DNA of 64,000 nucleotides from assembly GCF_963676685.1 (NCBI RefSeq), contig NC_092354.1, positions 39,950,950-40,014,949 on the forward strand, given 5' to 3'. The translations under genes and the position numbers were made by a program. This document shows positions 24,101 through 30,782 of the stretch, in pieces (position 1 is the stretch's first letter; each line of letters starts with the position of its first letter). The notes beneath the pieces are model-generated. The model saw only the letters and a list, made by a program, of their open reading frames with translations. It was not told where the DNA came from and did not search any database. The stretch comes from Mytilus edulis. Taxonomy: Eukaryota > Mollusca > Bivalvia > Mytilida > Mytilidae.

Positions 24101-26322
24101 CAGTATAGACTCTGTTTACGCATATTTGAAGTATTGGATCTGTCTGCGCATGTTTGTAGTATTAACGCTGTTTTAAACTTTCGCAACAATTAAGGATGTC
24201 TGCTTGTCATGTTTTGGAATTTTTGTCAGATTTTCGGAATCCTCTGGTTTTATTCATTTAAAGGCCTTAAAAATGTTTCCCCATGAACCCCCATTTTTCT
24301 TTTTAAATTTTTTTTACATGTATATTAATAAGTCATTTGTATAAGTCTTATAAAATTTTATTTATTTTTTAATAGTATTTGAGAACTTTAACTGGTCAAT
24401 GATAACGCATTGCAAAATCAAGAGAGAACATTTACCCGCCAAAATTTCAATGGCTTATATCTCGAAAACAAGCACATTGACCCCTATATTTTTTTTTGCT
24501 TTCTTGAATCCTCAATTTATTCCCTATCAATACATACTAGTTTTATGAAAAGTTATTTATTTTGAAACTGAGCAGCGAACATCCTTAAGCATCTGATAAA
24601 TACTAAAATAAACAGACGCTGCTTTTGTTGAACGTTGCACGGTCGGCTGGACGTTTGGACATGTTTACCGAGAATTTAGATATTTTATTGTCGTAAAGCT
24701 GGTAGGACGACCGCCACTTTTGTTTGGGATATGATGATAAAGTTTTCTCATTGGCAATCATACCAAATCTTCTTTTTCATATGTTGACCATTTTGGTTTT
24801 TCTTCTTCTTCAAACCTAAGCTGATACGAAACTATTTGTACAGTAATAATGATACGAAACTATCTATACAGTAATAATGATACGAAACTATTTATACAGT
24901 AATAATGATACGAAACTATTTATACAGTAATAATGATACGAAACTATCTATACAGTAATAATAATACGAAACTATCTATACAGTAATAATGATACGAAAC
25001 TATCTATACAGTAATAATGATACGAAACTATCTATACAGTAATAATACCAATACCTCGTGCGCTCCACATTCCACAATATCCCCACAGTCAGCCGGATGA
25101 GGTAAATTTTTACAAGAATAACATGTTACTGCATCTAGTTAATTAATAGATGATATATAAGAATACATAGCTATGACTACACGTGCTAACCTTAATTAAA
25201 TAAATTATGCATAGATAAAAAAAACATCAAACAACTCGATATGTAACTTTTTTTCGTGATTGTAGAATAAACATGTAATAATAAGAGTTGAATCATTGGC
25301 ATAATTTCTAGGGTTAAAAAGCGTTGATCGTGTAAACTTTTTTTAATATGAAGTGCGGAACTGTGATTTAACGCTTTTAAAATATAAAAAAATGCATTTA
25401 ATTCTCAAATGGAAATATATTTGGTTAATTGTTATGCTATCAAATAACCTCACTCAAGTTGGCATTATCTATAATCTGGGGGTAAATCGGTACTATGACG
25501 TAGGATAACACATTCTGACTTACTAAATTTAGATAATGTACTAGTCTTGATATAAACGAATAAAGGTCATCTGAGGTCAAATACATGTACCATGTAAACC
25601 GATGTCACCACTAAATGTTGTTTAGTTCATTGACCACTATCATAATGTTTAACAACAGGTTTAAAGTACACTCAAACATTTAGTGTACCTTCTTAATATC
25701 AAAACAATGTCTCAGACATGTTTATAAACGAGTACTATTTTAATTGTCACATCGTAAAACCTGTTGTTCTAAAGATACTTGATATTCATTGTTTTTCTTA
25801 TTTTTCTGAACATATGTGAGGTAACCGGAATGCATTTTACAAACGGAAGTCAATATATTTTATTTCTTTTCAATTCAAAGAACTATGTTGTTTCATTAAC
25901 TGGAAAAAAAAGACCATCAGTTTTCTCGATTGAATTGTTTTACATTGTCAATTCGGGGCCATTTATATCCGACTTTGCGGTATGGGCTATGCTCATTGTT
26001 GAATGCCGTACGGTGACCTATAGTTGTTAATCATTGTGTAATTTTGATCTCTTGTGGCGTGTTGTCTCAACGGCAATCATACCACATCTTCATTTTTACA
26101 TCTTGATGCTATTTGAGTTTCCAGTTTTTTTTTCCACGACGCTTTAGTAAAGCGTAAGGATTTAGTTTAAAAAATGTACATTCCTTAGGGTGGCACCCAA
26201 CACCTTGACTAAAATTAATTTGGCATCCATTTGATAGAACAACTAATTATAATAATACGTTACCTGCACACTTCCAGCAAAGGACAAACAGTAAAACAAC
26301 TACAACAGAATTAAAAAATCAT
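11913..26322 (-). CDS. secreted two-LU-domain, two-ShKT-domain protein (ten exons; first exon frameshifted)
   Basis: Multi-exon gene on the minus strand. Exons: 26322-26264, 25134-25055, 23256-23185, 22599-22461, 21845-21760, 20583-20515, 18348-18180, 17450-17277, 16796-16776 and 12160-11913 (TAA). Every junction has AG/GT borders and compatible phase, and from exon 2 the frame stays open to the stop. The order is signal peptide, LU domain 1 (exons 2-4), LU domain 2 (exons 5-7), ShKT 1 (exon 8), a 6-residue linker (microexon) and a Thr/Ser-rich linker with a ShKT-like 8-Cys domain (exon 10). There is no hydrophobic C-terminal tail, so no GPI anchor is predicted. Length would be about 371 residues. 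The exon-1 ATG is one base out of frame because of a T-run. A minus-strand AATAAA lies at 11817-11812, about 95 bases past the stop. Function is unknown; LU and ShKT folds act in extracellular binding, protease or channel contexts. The architecture is clear, the role is not. Confidence 0.8.
12286..12486 (+). repeat. 50-bp minisatellite, about four copies
   Basis: Unit GTCACTTCTTATGGGGAACT followed by GTTCCAACCAAGTAAATAAT and GTGGAAGGGT, spaced exactly 50 bp (starts near 12330, 12380, 12430). It lies about 130 bp upstream (gene orientation) of the terminal LU-ShKT exon, inside the last intron. Confidence 0.85.
12669..12872 (+). repeat. left inverted terminal repeat of the Penelope-like element
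   Basis: Matches 16063-16267 in reverse complement over about 200 bp with scattered differences; landmarks are ACAACCCGACCATAG, GAAATTCCCGCACCCGGAGG and AGTGATAATGAACGCCATA. Confidence 0.8.
13250..14835 (-). pseudogene. Penelope-like reverse transcriptase, decayed
   Basis: Read from right to left the conserved blocks come in the right order but in shifting frames: VPADKAANNIIIV (about 14.78 kb), YWLPKLHKTPYKYRFISSS (14591 on), FDFSTLYTTLPH (about 14.34 kb), MRTNCALLIADLFLYCYE (14095 on), FRYLDDILALNNDDF with the catalytic DD (about 13.95 kb), then KIYDKRDDFSFPIVNYPF and SPSYGVYISLLVRFARVC (13.8-13.66 kb). These are hallmarks of Penelope-like RT. At least three frameshifts and internal stops show it is inactive. 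No intact GIY-YIG endonuclease was seen. Confidence 0.82.
16063..16267 (-). repeat. right inverted terminal repeat of the Penelope-like element
   Basis: Reverse complement of 12669-12872. A short separate scrap of the same end (TTTGACACATTCCCCATTTTC) appears near 61.24 kb, showing the family is dispersed. Confidence 0.8.
16776..16796 (-). CDS. 21-bp microexon of the LU-ShKT gene
   Basis: ATATTTCAG precedes and GTGAGA follows a 21-base segment whose phase (1-1) matches both neighbours. It adds a short linker (SPVITQ) between the two ShKT exons. The support is splice signals plus perfect phase only, so RNA evidence would decide. Confidence 0.55.
16966..17212. repeat. AATCA simple-sequence island between inverted ends, with a G16 run
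   Basis: CATGAGGCCCCTCATGGGG at the left is mirrored by CCCCATGAGGGCCCTCATT at the right. Between lie sixteen consecutive G (16981-16996) and many copies of TAATCACATAATCA. It separates the ShKT exon from the microexon. The G-run is a likely place for assembly error. Confidence 0.7.
17277..17450 (-). CDS. ShKT domain exon of the LU-ShKT gene
   Basis: Phase 1-1 exon, 174 bp, between TTTCAG and GTGAGT. It encodes a ShKT pattern CEDIDTYGC...CAMPDIRNYFCPETCGIC, six canonical cysteines with one extra upstream Cys (TGC). Asp and the CPETCGIC end are typical of the family. ShKT domains occur in secreted proteases, tyrosinases and channel-binding peptides; here the domain is an appendage on an LU protein, with no catalytic domain beside it. 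Confidence 0.82.
17627..17848. mobile_element. MITE-like element (TIR TTAAGGTGGTAGACC)
   Basis: Left end AAGGTGGTAGACCTTGGTTC, then GGGAGATAACTC; right end GAGTTATTTCCCTTAACC, then TAGGTCTACCTCCTTAAGG. Terminal inverted repeats are about 40 bp. The same TTTAAGGTGGTA start occurs at 26.82 kb. The element lies in the intron between exon C' and the ShKT exon. Confidence 0.72.
17980..18145 (-). repeat. head fragment of the CAAT-tailed retroposon family
   Basis: Carries GGCATCGAATTTAACGTCTA, CCCCGCACAGTCAAACGAAC and TCCAGTCTTTTGGGGCAC, the head end also present at 19.06-19.21 kb. It is diverged and truncated, and ends 35 bp from the donor of exon C'. Confidence 0.6.
18180..21845 (-). CDS. LU domain 2 (exons 5-7 of the LU-ShKT gene)
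   Basis: Exon A' (21845-21760) has IRCLSCNDVLKPSDC and VEIC. Exon B' (20583-20515) begins QCYTQ and ends LGCAPKN. Exon C' (18348-18180) starts YCASNTT, has a Thr/Pro-rich stretch, a GKRQQ motif like domain 1, then CAMGCQTEYCNRELC. Phases equal those of domain 1, supporting origin by triplet duplication. The CC pair of domain 1 is replaced by C-Q, so one disulfide may differ. A decayed CAAT-tailed retroposon piece lies 35 bp beyond the exon C' donor. Confidence 0.8.
18395..18790 (+). repeat. interspersed repeat, family GA (two partial copies)
   Basis: AAAGATGTGGTATGAGTGCC then TGAGACAACTCTCCATTCAA, followed by a second start with GAATGCCAATGAGTCAGCTC. It continues through GTCACTGTACGGCCTTTAAC and TTTCTGACTTGGGACAGGC to ACAGCCCTCCTAACCTGGG. 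A further piece of the family resumes at 19.22-19.35 kb on the other side of a CAAT-tailed retroposon. Confidence 0.65.
18795..19216 (-). mobile_element. CAAT-tailed retroposon, longest copy
   Basis: On the plus strand it begins with its tail (ATTGATTGTTGATTGCTTAA), then CAGTGGCAAATATTTCATGC, GACGAGAACAAGTTCACAAT and GATGGTCGGGTACATTTGG. It runs through CGGACTCCTCAAAGAG, GCATCGGATTTAACGTCC and CCCGCACAGCCAAACGGACG to CCAGTCACCCTTTTGGGC. The element is therefore on the minus strand with head near 19216. It has inserted between GA-family pieces. No long ORF. Confidence 0.7.
19220..19350 (+). repeat. family GA, right-hand piece
   Basis: AAATACGTAGAGAATGTGGC and GTTAGCAGGATCTCAGTCCC repeat the 3' section of the GA copy left of the retroposon; AACATAAGAACGAATTATAA also matches the GA copy at 4.70 kb. 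Confidence 0.55.
19624..19818. mobile_element. MITE-like palindromic element (GCGGGTTATTTTCGC)
   Basis: ATAGCGGGTTATTTTCGCGG then GGTGTAAATTT at the left is mirrored by TTTACACCTGTGAAAATAATCCGCCATA at the right. Total about 195 bp, no coding capacity. Confidence 0.7.
20184..20336. mobile_element. palindromic MITE-like element with ~55-bp arms
   Basis: GACTGTAATATTTTTTTCTG..AATAACATAAAAAATGTG is mirrored by CACATTTTT..ATGTTATTTCG..CAGAAAAAATATTACAGTT. The centre holds a second hairpin, AATAACCCCCGAAGCGGGTTATT. It lies in the intron between exons B' and C', about 180 bp from exon B'. Confidence 0.75.
20745..20880 (+). repeat. interspersed repeat, family GA (short copy)
   Basis: AAAAAAGATGTGGAATGGATGC, GAGACAACTCTTCACAAAAG, ACCAAAATGACACAGAAATA and GGTCACCGTACGGCTTTCAA identify the family. 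Confidence 0.65.
21508..21722 (-). repeat. CAAT-tailed retroposon, diverged and internally deleted
   Basis: Plus-strand order is ATTGATTGATTAAATTTGG, CAGTGGCAAATATTCCATGC, then directly ACATGCAAAGAACGTTGCAT, ATTCTGACCGGACGTTGTTG and CATCCCACACAGCCAAACGC. The middle section is missing. It lies 40 bp from exon A' of the LU-ShKT gene. Confidence 0.6.
22190..22325 (+). ncRNA. decayed hammerhead-ribozyme motif (retrozyme / Penelope type)
   Basis: Stem I GCGTCA (22270-22275) pairs perfectly with TGACGC (22308-22313). The position of the CUGAUGA core holds CTGGTGG (22276-22282). Stem II is GTCTT-TTG-AAGAC (22283-22295). The GAAAC position reads CAAAT (22296-22300). Then GCGC and the cleavage-site GTC (22305-22307). 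The layout is that of a type I hammerhead with a minimal stem III, known from Penelope-like elements and bivalve retrozymes. Three core changes predict no self-cleavage. The flank from 22190 matches that at 53.09 kb. It lies in the intron between exons C and A'. Confidence 0.65.
22461..25134 (-). CDS. LU domain 1 (exons 2-4 of the LU-ShKT gene)
   Basis: Exon A (25134-25055) carries the LU start TCYSCKNLPHPADCGDIVEC. Exon B (23256-23185) begins ICRTEK and ends SMCFDRD. Exon C (22599-22461) ends in TCRHCCDTSFCNKDLC, with the CC and Cys-Asn hallmark of Ly6/uPAR domains. The triplet starts in phase 1 and ends in phase 1, so it can duplicate without breaking the frame. Exon C contains a 27-bp in-frame direct repeat (22531-22584) that doubles a GKRQN/SKRQN segment with a Lys-Arg pair. 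Confidence 0.82.
22825..22985 (+). repeat. interspersed repeat, family GA
   Basis: Best-preserved short copy: GGAGATGTGGTATGATTGCC, AATGAGACAACTCTCCACAA, CAAAATGACACAGAAATTAA, CATACGGTCTTCAACAATGA and GCTATAAAAGGCCCG. Confidence 0.75.
23480..24168 (+). repeat. 28-bp minisatellite (TCTACGCATGTTTGTAGTAT..), about 24 copies
   Basis: Unit TCTACGCATGTTTGTAGTAT then TGACTATG, 28 bp, with common TGCTTG/TGTTTG variation and a few shortened units. It lies in the intron between LU exons A and B. A 67-codon open frame inside it simply reads the repeat. Confidence 0.9.
24188..24594. mobile_element. MITE-like element (TIR TTAAGGATGT)
   Basis: Left end ATTAAGGATGTCTGCTTGTC; right end GAGCAGCGAACATCCTTAAG. 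Terminal inverted repeats are about 24 bp and imperfect. Internal markers are TCAAGAGAGAACATTTACCC and GGCTTATATCTCGAAAACAA. No transposase. Confidence 0.6.
24720..24790 (-). repeat. family GA, inverted short piece
   Basis: TTCTCATTGGCAATCATACC followed by AAATCTTCTTTTTCAT is the reverse complement of the family GA left end. Confidence 0.55.
24832..25048 (+). repeat. 28-bp minisatellite (GATACGAAACTATCTATACA..) abutting an LU splice donor
   Basis: About eight units of GATACGAAACTATCTATACA then GTAATAAT at exact 28-bp spacing. The last unit ends within 10 bp of the donor of LU exon A (exon ends at 25055, intron starts GTATTGG), so the array sits directly at the 5' splice site on the minus strand. 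Confidence 0.9.
25980..26095 (-). repeat. interspersed repeat, family GA (inverted)
   Basis: Reads GCCGTACGGTGACCTATAGT, TGTTAATCATTGTG, ATCTCTTGTGGCGTG and GGCAATCATACCACATCTTC, the reverse complement of the 22.8-kb copy. It lies 170 bp from the signal-peptide exon. Confidence 0.65.
26264..26322 (-). CDS. signal-peptide exon of the LU-ShKT gene, with +1 frameshift in T-run
   Basis: The exon ends TGTGCAG/GTAACG and is followed in phase 1 by exon 2. The frame joining exon 2 reads NSVVVVLLFVLCWKCA, an ideal signal peptide, but upstream it meets TGA before any ATG. The ATG at 26322 lies in the adjacent frame, separated by a run of six T (six A at 26313-26318 on the plus strand). A run of five would put the ATG in frame. 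Either a homopolymer error or a true disabling indel explains this; the rest of the gene looks intact, which favours the error. Confidence 0.7.
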
Positions 26323-26499
26323 AACCGTTACGAAAAATGATATACATTTTTAGTTTTAAAGAAGGTAGAGAATACAGCAAGCGTATCAAAGTTGTAAACA
26401 GACAAAAAAGTTTCCAAATGTCATTCAAGCAATATAAATTGACATGTATAGAAATAGAAAAAAACGGAGAGGAAACAAAACATAATCCTGTACAGCCAC

Positions 26500-26692
26500 A
26501 ATTCGCCGTTTCAGCATCTAATGTATTCTGGATAATATGTTCATAAGTGTACACCAAAGCGGCGTAATTGGTTAAAAACGTCCTAACCATTGAAAATAAA
26601 CCAATGGAGTTACATTATTTTCACTTTGGGGTAAAATCAATTGAATAAACCATAGTCCTTGGGATTCTGAATCGGCCTATTACTACACCACT
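26500..26692. mobile_element. MITE-like element, diverged relative of 10.53-10.71 kb
   Basis: Left AATTCGCCGTTTCAGCATCTAA; right GGGATTCTGAATCGGCCTATT. The shared internal motifs with the 10.5-kb copy are GTACACCAAAGCG (inverted there), AACCAATGG and ATTTTCACTTTGGGGT. It lies just upstream of the LU-ShKT start, so it could contribute promoter sequence; that is speculation. Confidence 0.55.
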
Positions 26693-26814
26693 ATTGATGA
26701 TGAACAAAGTATACATGAAAGCTAGTTTAATATTAGATCAAACGTTATCAAAATTACAGCTTCAAATCGGACAAAGAGCGAAAAGGTGAAGGAAAAGAAC
26801 TAAAACCTTATGTT

Positions 26815-27095
26815 TAAGGTGGTACCTAACACTACAGGGAGATAACTCTGTAATATCAGCTAAACGTTTTAATTACGTTGCGTTGTGAAGGCAATATAAA
26901 GCTTCTTAATGATCAAAATTAGTGTTTGTCAAACTGCTATATAACCAGTGTAATTTTTCTGATAAAACGCTTGGTTCAATTTTTTTGAATTTTTTATATT
27001 TTTGTTAAAGGGTCAAAGTAAATACTTTGTCAAAATTATATGAAAATTAAACGAGCCAAATTAATTTTAGTGAAAGTGTTGGGTACCACCTTAAA
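26815..27095. mobile_element. MITE-like element (TIR TTTAAGGTGGTACC)
   Basis: TTTAAGGTGGTACCTAACAC then TACAGGGAGATAACTC at the left; AAGTGTTGGGTACCACCTTAAA at the right. Same family ends as 17.63-17.85 kb. About 280 bp, non-coding. Confidence 0.72.
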
Positions 27096-27502
27096 GGCAC
27101 AAACTAAGTCACTTGTTTATGACATTGACGACCCCTTTAGATAACCATGTTCTACATTAGTATGTACCAAGTCAGATATATGACAGTTATTTTCCATCCA
27201 TTTTAGCTTTTGAATTTTCCATTCTATAAAGGACTTTCCGTTTTGAATTTGCCTTGAATTTTGGTATTTTTGTTATTTTTCTATTTATTGAAGTATCAAT
27301 TTTAGTACCAAAAAAAAACCAACAAATCAAATGAGAGTACCTAGAAAAAACACATTCGTACGTGTGTCAAAATTGATTGCTCGTCCTGATCATTTATGGA
27401 ATATTTGACACTGGACGATAAGAAAAAAAAAATGATTGGTGAACAAATGTACAATGTTTCGTGTAATTTATTTTATAATTTCCGACAGGTCATCAAACAT
27501 AA

Positions 27503-27708
27503 ATTGATTGTTGATTGTTGGTTGCTTAACGTCCAGTGGCAAATATGTCATGCATGTTCAGGACGAGAACAAGTTAACAATAAATACAATAGGTAGGTCT
27601 TGTAATAGAGGCCGTCCGGGATGATGGTCGGAGAAATTTGGAATGCCACTGATAAATTAGTGTATATGGGATAGGGACATAAGTGTTGCCTTGCACCAGG
27701 CAAACTAC
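27503..27708 (-). mobile_element. CAAT-tailed retroposon with 12-bp target-site duplication
   Basis: CATCAAACATAA occurs at 27491-27502 and again at 27709-27720. Between lie the (GATT)n tail, GTTGGTTGCTTAACGTCCAG, CATGCATGTTCAGGACGAGA and GCCTTGCACCAGGCAAACTA. The copy is truncated at its head. The 12-bp duplication and head truncation are signatures of target-primed reverse transcription. Confidence 0.82.
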
Positions 27709-28207
27709 CATCAAACATAAGACAGAAGTTGCTAAAACCCGAAGTAAAATCCCCTTAATTGTGGTTAAAATAATACAAATTTGACTTTCCTGTACATTTT
27801 GTATTTCAATGTGTGAAAATATTTTTGAAATGATAAAGCACAGTAAACTCTTACCGTATATGTATAAGTACTTCATAATGGACGGAGGGACATGTTCTTA
27901 TCTACGTTTTATGTATAGTTCTTATCATGGCATTGTAATATGTAAGAAATTGATTTACACTGATTTTGTTTATAGTATGATCTATGTTAAGGTTCATAAC
28001 AAATAGATAAAATGTCCATCAAATGCATTTAACTTTATTTATCTAGGGGAATATATGCCTTAAAATTTGATATTTAATCCTGCGTATGTTTCTTGCGAAA
28101 ACACAAGTCATTGTGGTCCATTTATTTATACGGACTTTAAATGAAAGGGTGTGATTCCTGTTAGGTTAAATTTTCAAAGAACGGAAGGATTCAAATTCTA
28201 ACTTAAA

Positions 28208-29042
28208 TATGTTTATTGCCGCACATTGCAAACTGCTGCTCACATTCTGACACTGTATGGGTTTTGTTTATTAACAGTGTTTATTGCCGCACATTGCCAA
28301 CTGCTGCTCACATTCTGACACTGTATGGGTTTTGTTTATTAACAGTGTTTATTGCCAACTGCTGCTCACATTCTGACACTGTATGGGTTTTGTTTATTAT
28401 CAGTGTTTATTGCCGCACATTGCCAACTGCTGCATACACTGACACTGTATGGGTTTTGTATATTAACAGTGTTTATTGCCGCACATTGCCAACTGCTGCT
28501 CACATTCTGACACTGTATGGGTTTTGTTTATTATCAGTGTTTATTGTCGCACATTGCCCACTGCTGCTCACATTCTGACACTGTATGGGTTTTGTTTATT
28601 AACAGTGTTTTTTGCCGCACATTGCCAACTGCTGCTCACATTCTGACACTGTATGGGTTTTGTTTATTAACAGTGTTTATTGCCAACTGCTGCTCACATT
28701 CTGACACTGTATGGGTTTTGTTTATTATCAGTGTTTATTGCCGCACATTGCCAACTGCTGCATACACTGACACTGTATGGGTTTTGTATATTAACAGTGT
28801 TTATTGCCGCACATTGCCAACTGCTGCTCACATTCTGACACTGTATGGGTTTTGTTTATTATCAGTGTGTATTGCCACACATTGCCAAGTGCTGCTCACA
28901 TTCTGACAATGTATGGGTTTTGTTTATTATCAGTGTTTATTGCCGCACATTGCCCACTGCTGCTCACATTCTGACACTGTATGGGTTTTGTTTATTAACA
29001 GTGTTTATTGCCACACATTGCCAACTGCTGCTCACATTCTCC
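28208..29042 (+). repeat. 68-bp minisatellite with 328-bp higher-order repeat
   Basis: Base unit TTTATTGCCGCACATTGCCA, ACTGCTGCTCACATTCTGAC, ACTGTATGGGTTTTGTTTAT then TAACAGTG. Variants include a shortened unit lacking the GCACATTGCC part (starts at 28348 and 28676) and one reading GCTGCATACACTGAC. The variants recur in the same order every 328 bp, so the array grew by duplicating blocks of five units. Stop-free frames of 120 and 129 codons exist because the unit lacks stops. They show repetition, not a protein with recognisable features. Confidence 0.92.
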
Positions 29043-29109
29043 TTATTTGGTGTCTGATTGGTAGGTACCACCTGTGCAAATGTGTTTCATATAAAAATAA
29101 ATAACTACA

Positions 29110-29390
29110 CATTGGTTATAAGATTTGAATTTATATTATTTTTTTTTTGCTTTTGTGCAATACACTATGCTATTGCGAATTGCCCCCCTTTTTTTCCCCC
29201 AAAACAAATAATTTTACCTTAGTTAGTTTTTTGCTTTTATCCTATACACTATGCTGTTGAATATTTAAAAATATTTCAAGAAATTCTCTTTAAATTTCTG
29301 AAATCTGAAATGAGAAAAAATGTCCCCTTCCATTTTTTTACCCCCCCCCTTCCCTTATTCCCCCCAAAAAATCTTTCCCTCAAGATATGG
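29110..29390. repeat. low-complexity T/C-rich region with two decayed unit copies
   Basis: Two related segments (TTGCTTTTGTGCAATACACTATGCTATTG near 29150 and TTGCTTTTATCCTATACACTATGCTGTTG near 29232) are embedded in C- and T-runs. No gene seen. Confidence 0.5.
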
Positions 29391-29479
29391 ACAGTATCTC
29401 AATTCAAATTTCTAATGGAGTTTGCAACCATAATTTAACTTTTCAATGCATCATAAAAGTTTCTATAATACTAAAATTA

Positions 29480-30180
29480 CGAGGTCCAATTTGTCAGCCG
29501 TCATCACGTAAAAACGACGAATCAAAAAATTCAACTTTATATATAACTAATATAGTACAAAGGTGTAGATTAAAAATTACACCACTCCAGGCCCTTTTGT
29601 TTTCCACGTAAATAATATTGCCAATAATTAAGAAGTTCCGGGTTGAGTCCGATACCGAGACCATTAGTATATTCACTTGTTACCGATTACCTTATCTGTA
29701 CGTTCCGCATCTGACAGGCGCACCACCAAACGGTGTATTCAGGATTAATATGCTATATAGTATTACACGGGTCATAATCACAGGGTTGACACTACTTAAT
29801 TGTCAAATTGTTACCTATTGTAGTATTTTAATCAGTTAGACTTTCTAAGATAACAATACGAATACTAAAAATCTGGACTAAAATAAGGCGTATAGGTACA
29901 TTTTTCAATTTGTTAGCGGGCATGACGTAAAACAGCGAATCAAAGAATTCAACTTTACTATAACTAATATAGGACAATGCTGTTGATTAAAAAGTACTCC
30001 ATTCCAGGACCTTTTGTTTTCCAAATAATTAATATTATCAATAATTGATAAATAAGTTCGAGTTCGACGGGTTCAAACAGAAAGATTTGAAAGCAGAGAA
30101 AACTATGTATCTTATAATCGGCATGACTTTATCAGAAAACAATACTAATACTAAAATAAGGTTTGCGCATAGTTATATAC
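29480..30180 (+). repeat. two diverged tandem copies of a ~430-bp repeat
   Basis: Copy one has GTCATCACGTAAAAACGACG, AAATTCAACTTTATATATAA and CCAGGCCCTTTTGTTTTCCA. Copy two (29910 on) has GGGCATGACGTAAAACAGCG, AATTCAACTTTACTATAACT and CCAGGACCTTTTGTTTTCCA. Further relics occur around 47.93-47.99 and 48.29-48.96 kb. Non-coding. Confidence 0.6.
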
Positions 30181-30339
30181 TTTAATTCAGTCACGGACCT
30201 GCGATATCACGGGTGTGTTCTAGTTAAAATATAAAATGACATACATAGTCGTGGCTAAAATTAAAATTGAATAATAGTAACTGCTAAAAATAAATTGACA
30301 GCTAATCATTTCAAGACAATCATTATTTCTCAAACATAA

Positions 30340-30767
30340 TCTACAAGCAGTGTAATGGAGGTAATCAAACAGTGTTCTTTAAACTGATTTGGGTTACTTC
30401 CCTTACACTGCTTTTAAATTGTCTCATTTGTCCTTTAACCAGAAAAACCCTTGGTTTTCCTCTTTATTGTCCCTAATTACTATCTGGTTTGAGCCATAAC
30501 CCCCTTAACCATTCCTTTGCATTATGGAAACTTGTGGAATAATTTTAGTGAGGTTATTACACTTTAACACAAGTTATTGTCTGGACACTAAAAATGCTTA
30601 TTTGGGCCACTTTGTTGGTCCCTAATTCCTAAACAGTTGTAGACATAAGCCCTTAAATCAATCCCAACCTTCATTTAGTGGTTATACACATTGAGTTAAA
30701 ATTTTATTGATTTTTATTTACTTATACTAAAGTTCTTATCCGAAAACATCTGTCTTTAGACGACGCT
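30340..30767 (+). repeat. interspersed repeat ending in a GACGACGACG run
   Basis: CAAGCAGTGTAATGGAGGTA near its start is partly mirrored by CTTCCCTTACACTGCTT. It then continues with CTTGGTTTTCCTCTTTATTG and ends in ACGACGCTGACGACGACG. Read as a mollusc interspersed repeat of unknown class; it served as the insertion site for the LINE that follows. Confidence 0.45.
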
Positions 30768-30782
30768 GACGACGACGACGAT

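Noticed and set aside
23480..25048. Regular short repeats resembling a CRISPR array
   Set aside because: Units are contiguous without unique spacers and the DNA is animal, so these are minisatellites.
28216..28906. Open frames of 120 and 129 codons
   Set aside because: They only read the 68-bp minisatellite; successive units are translated in different frames and no domain appears.
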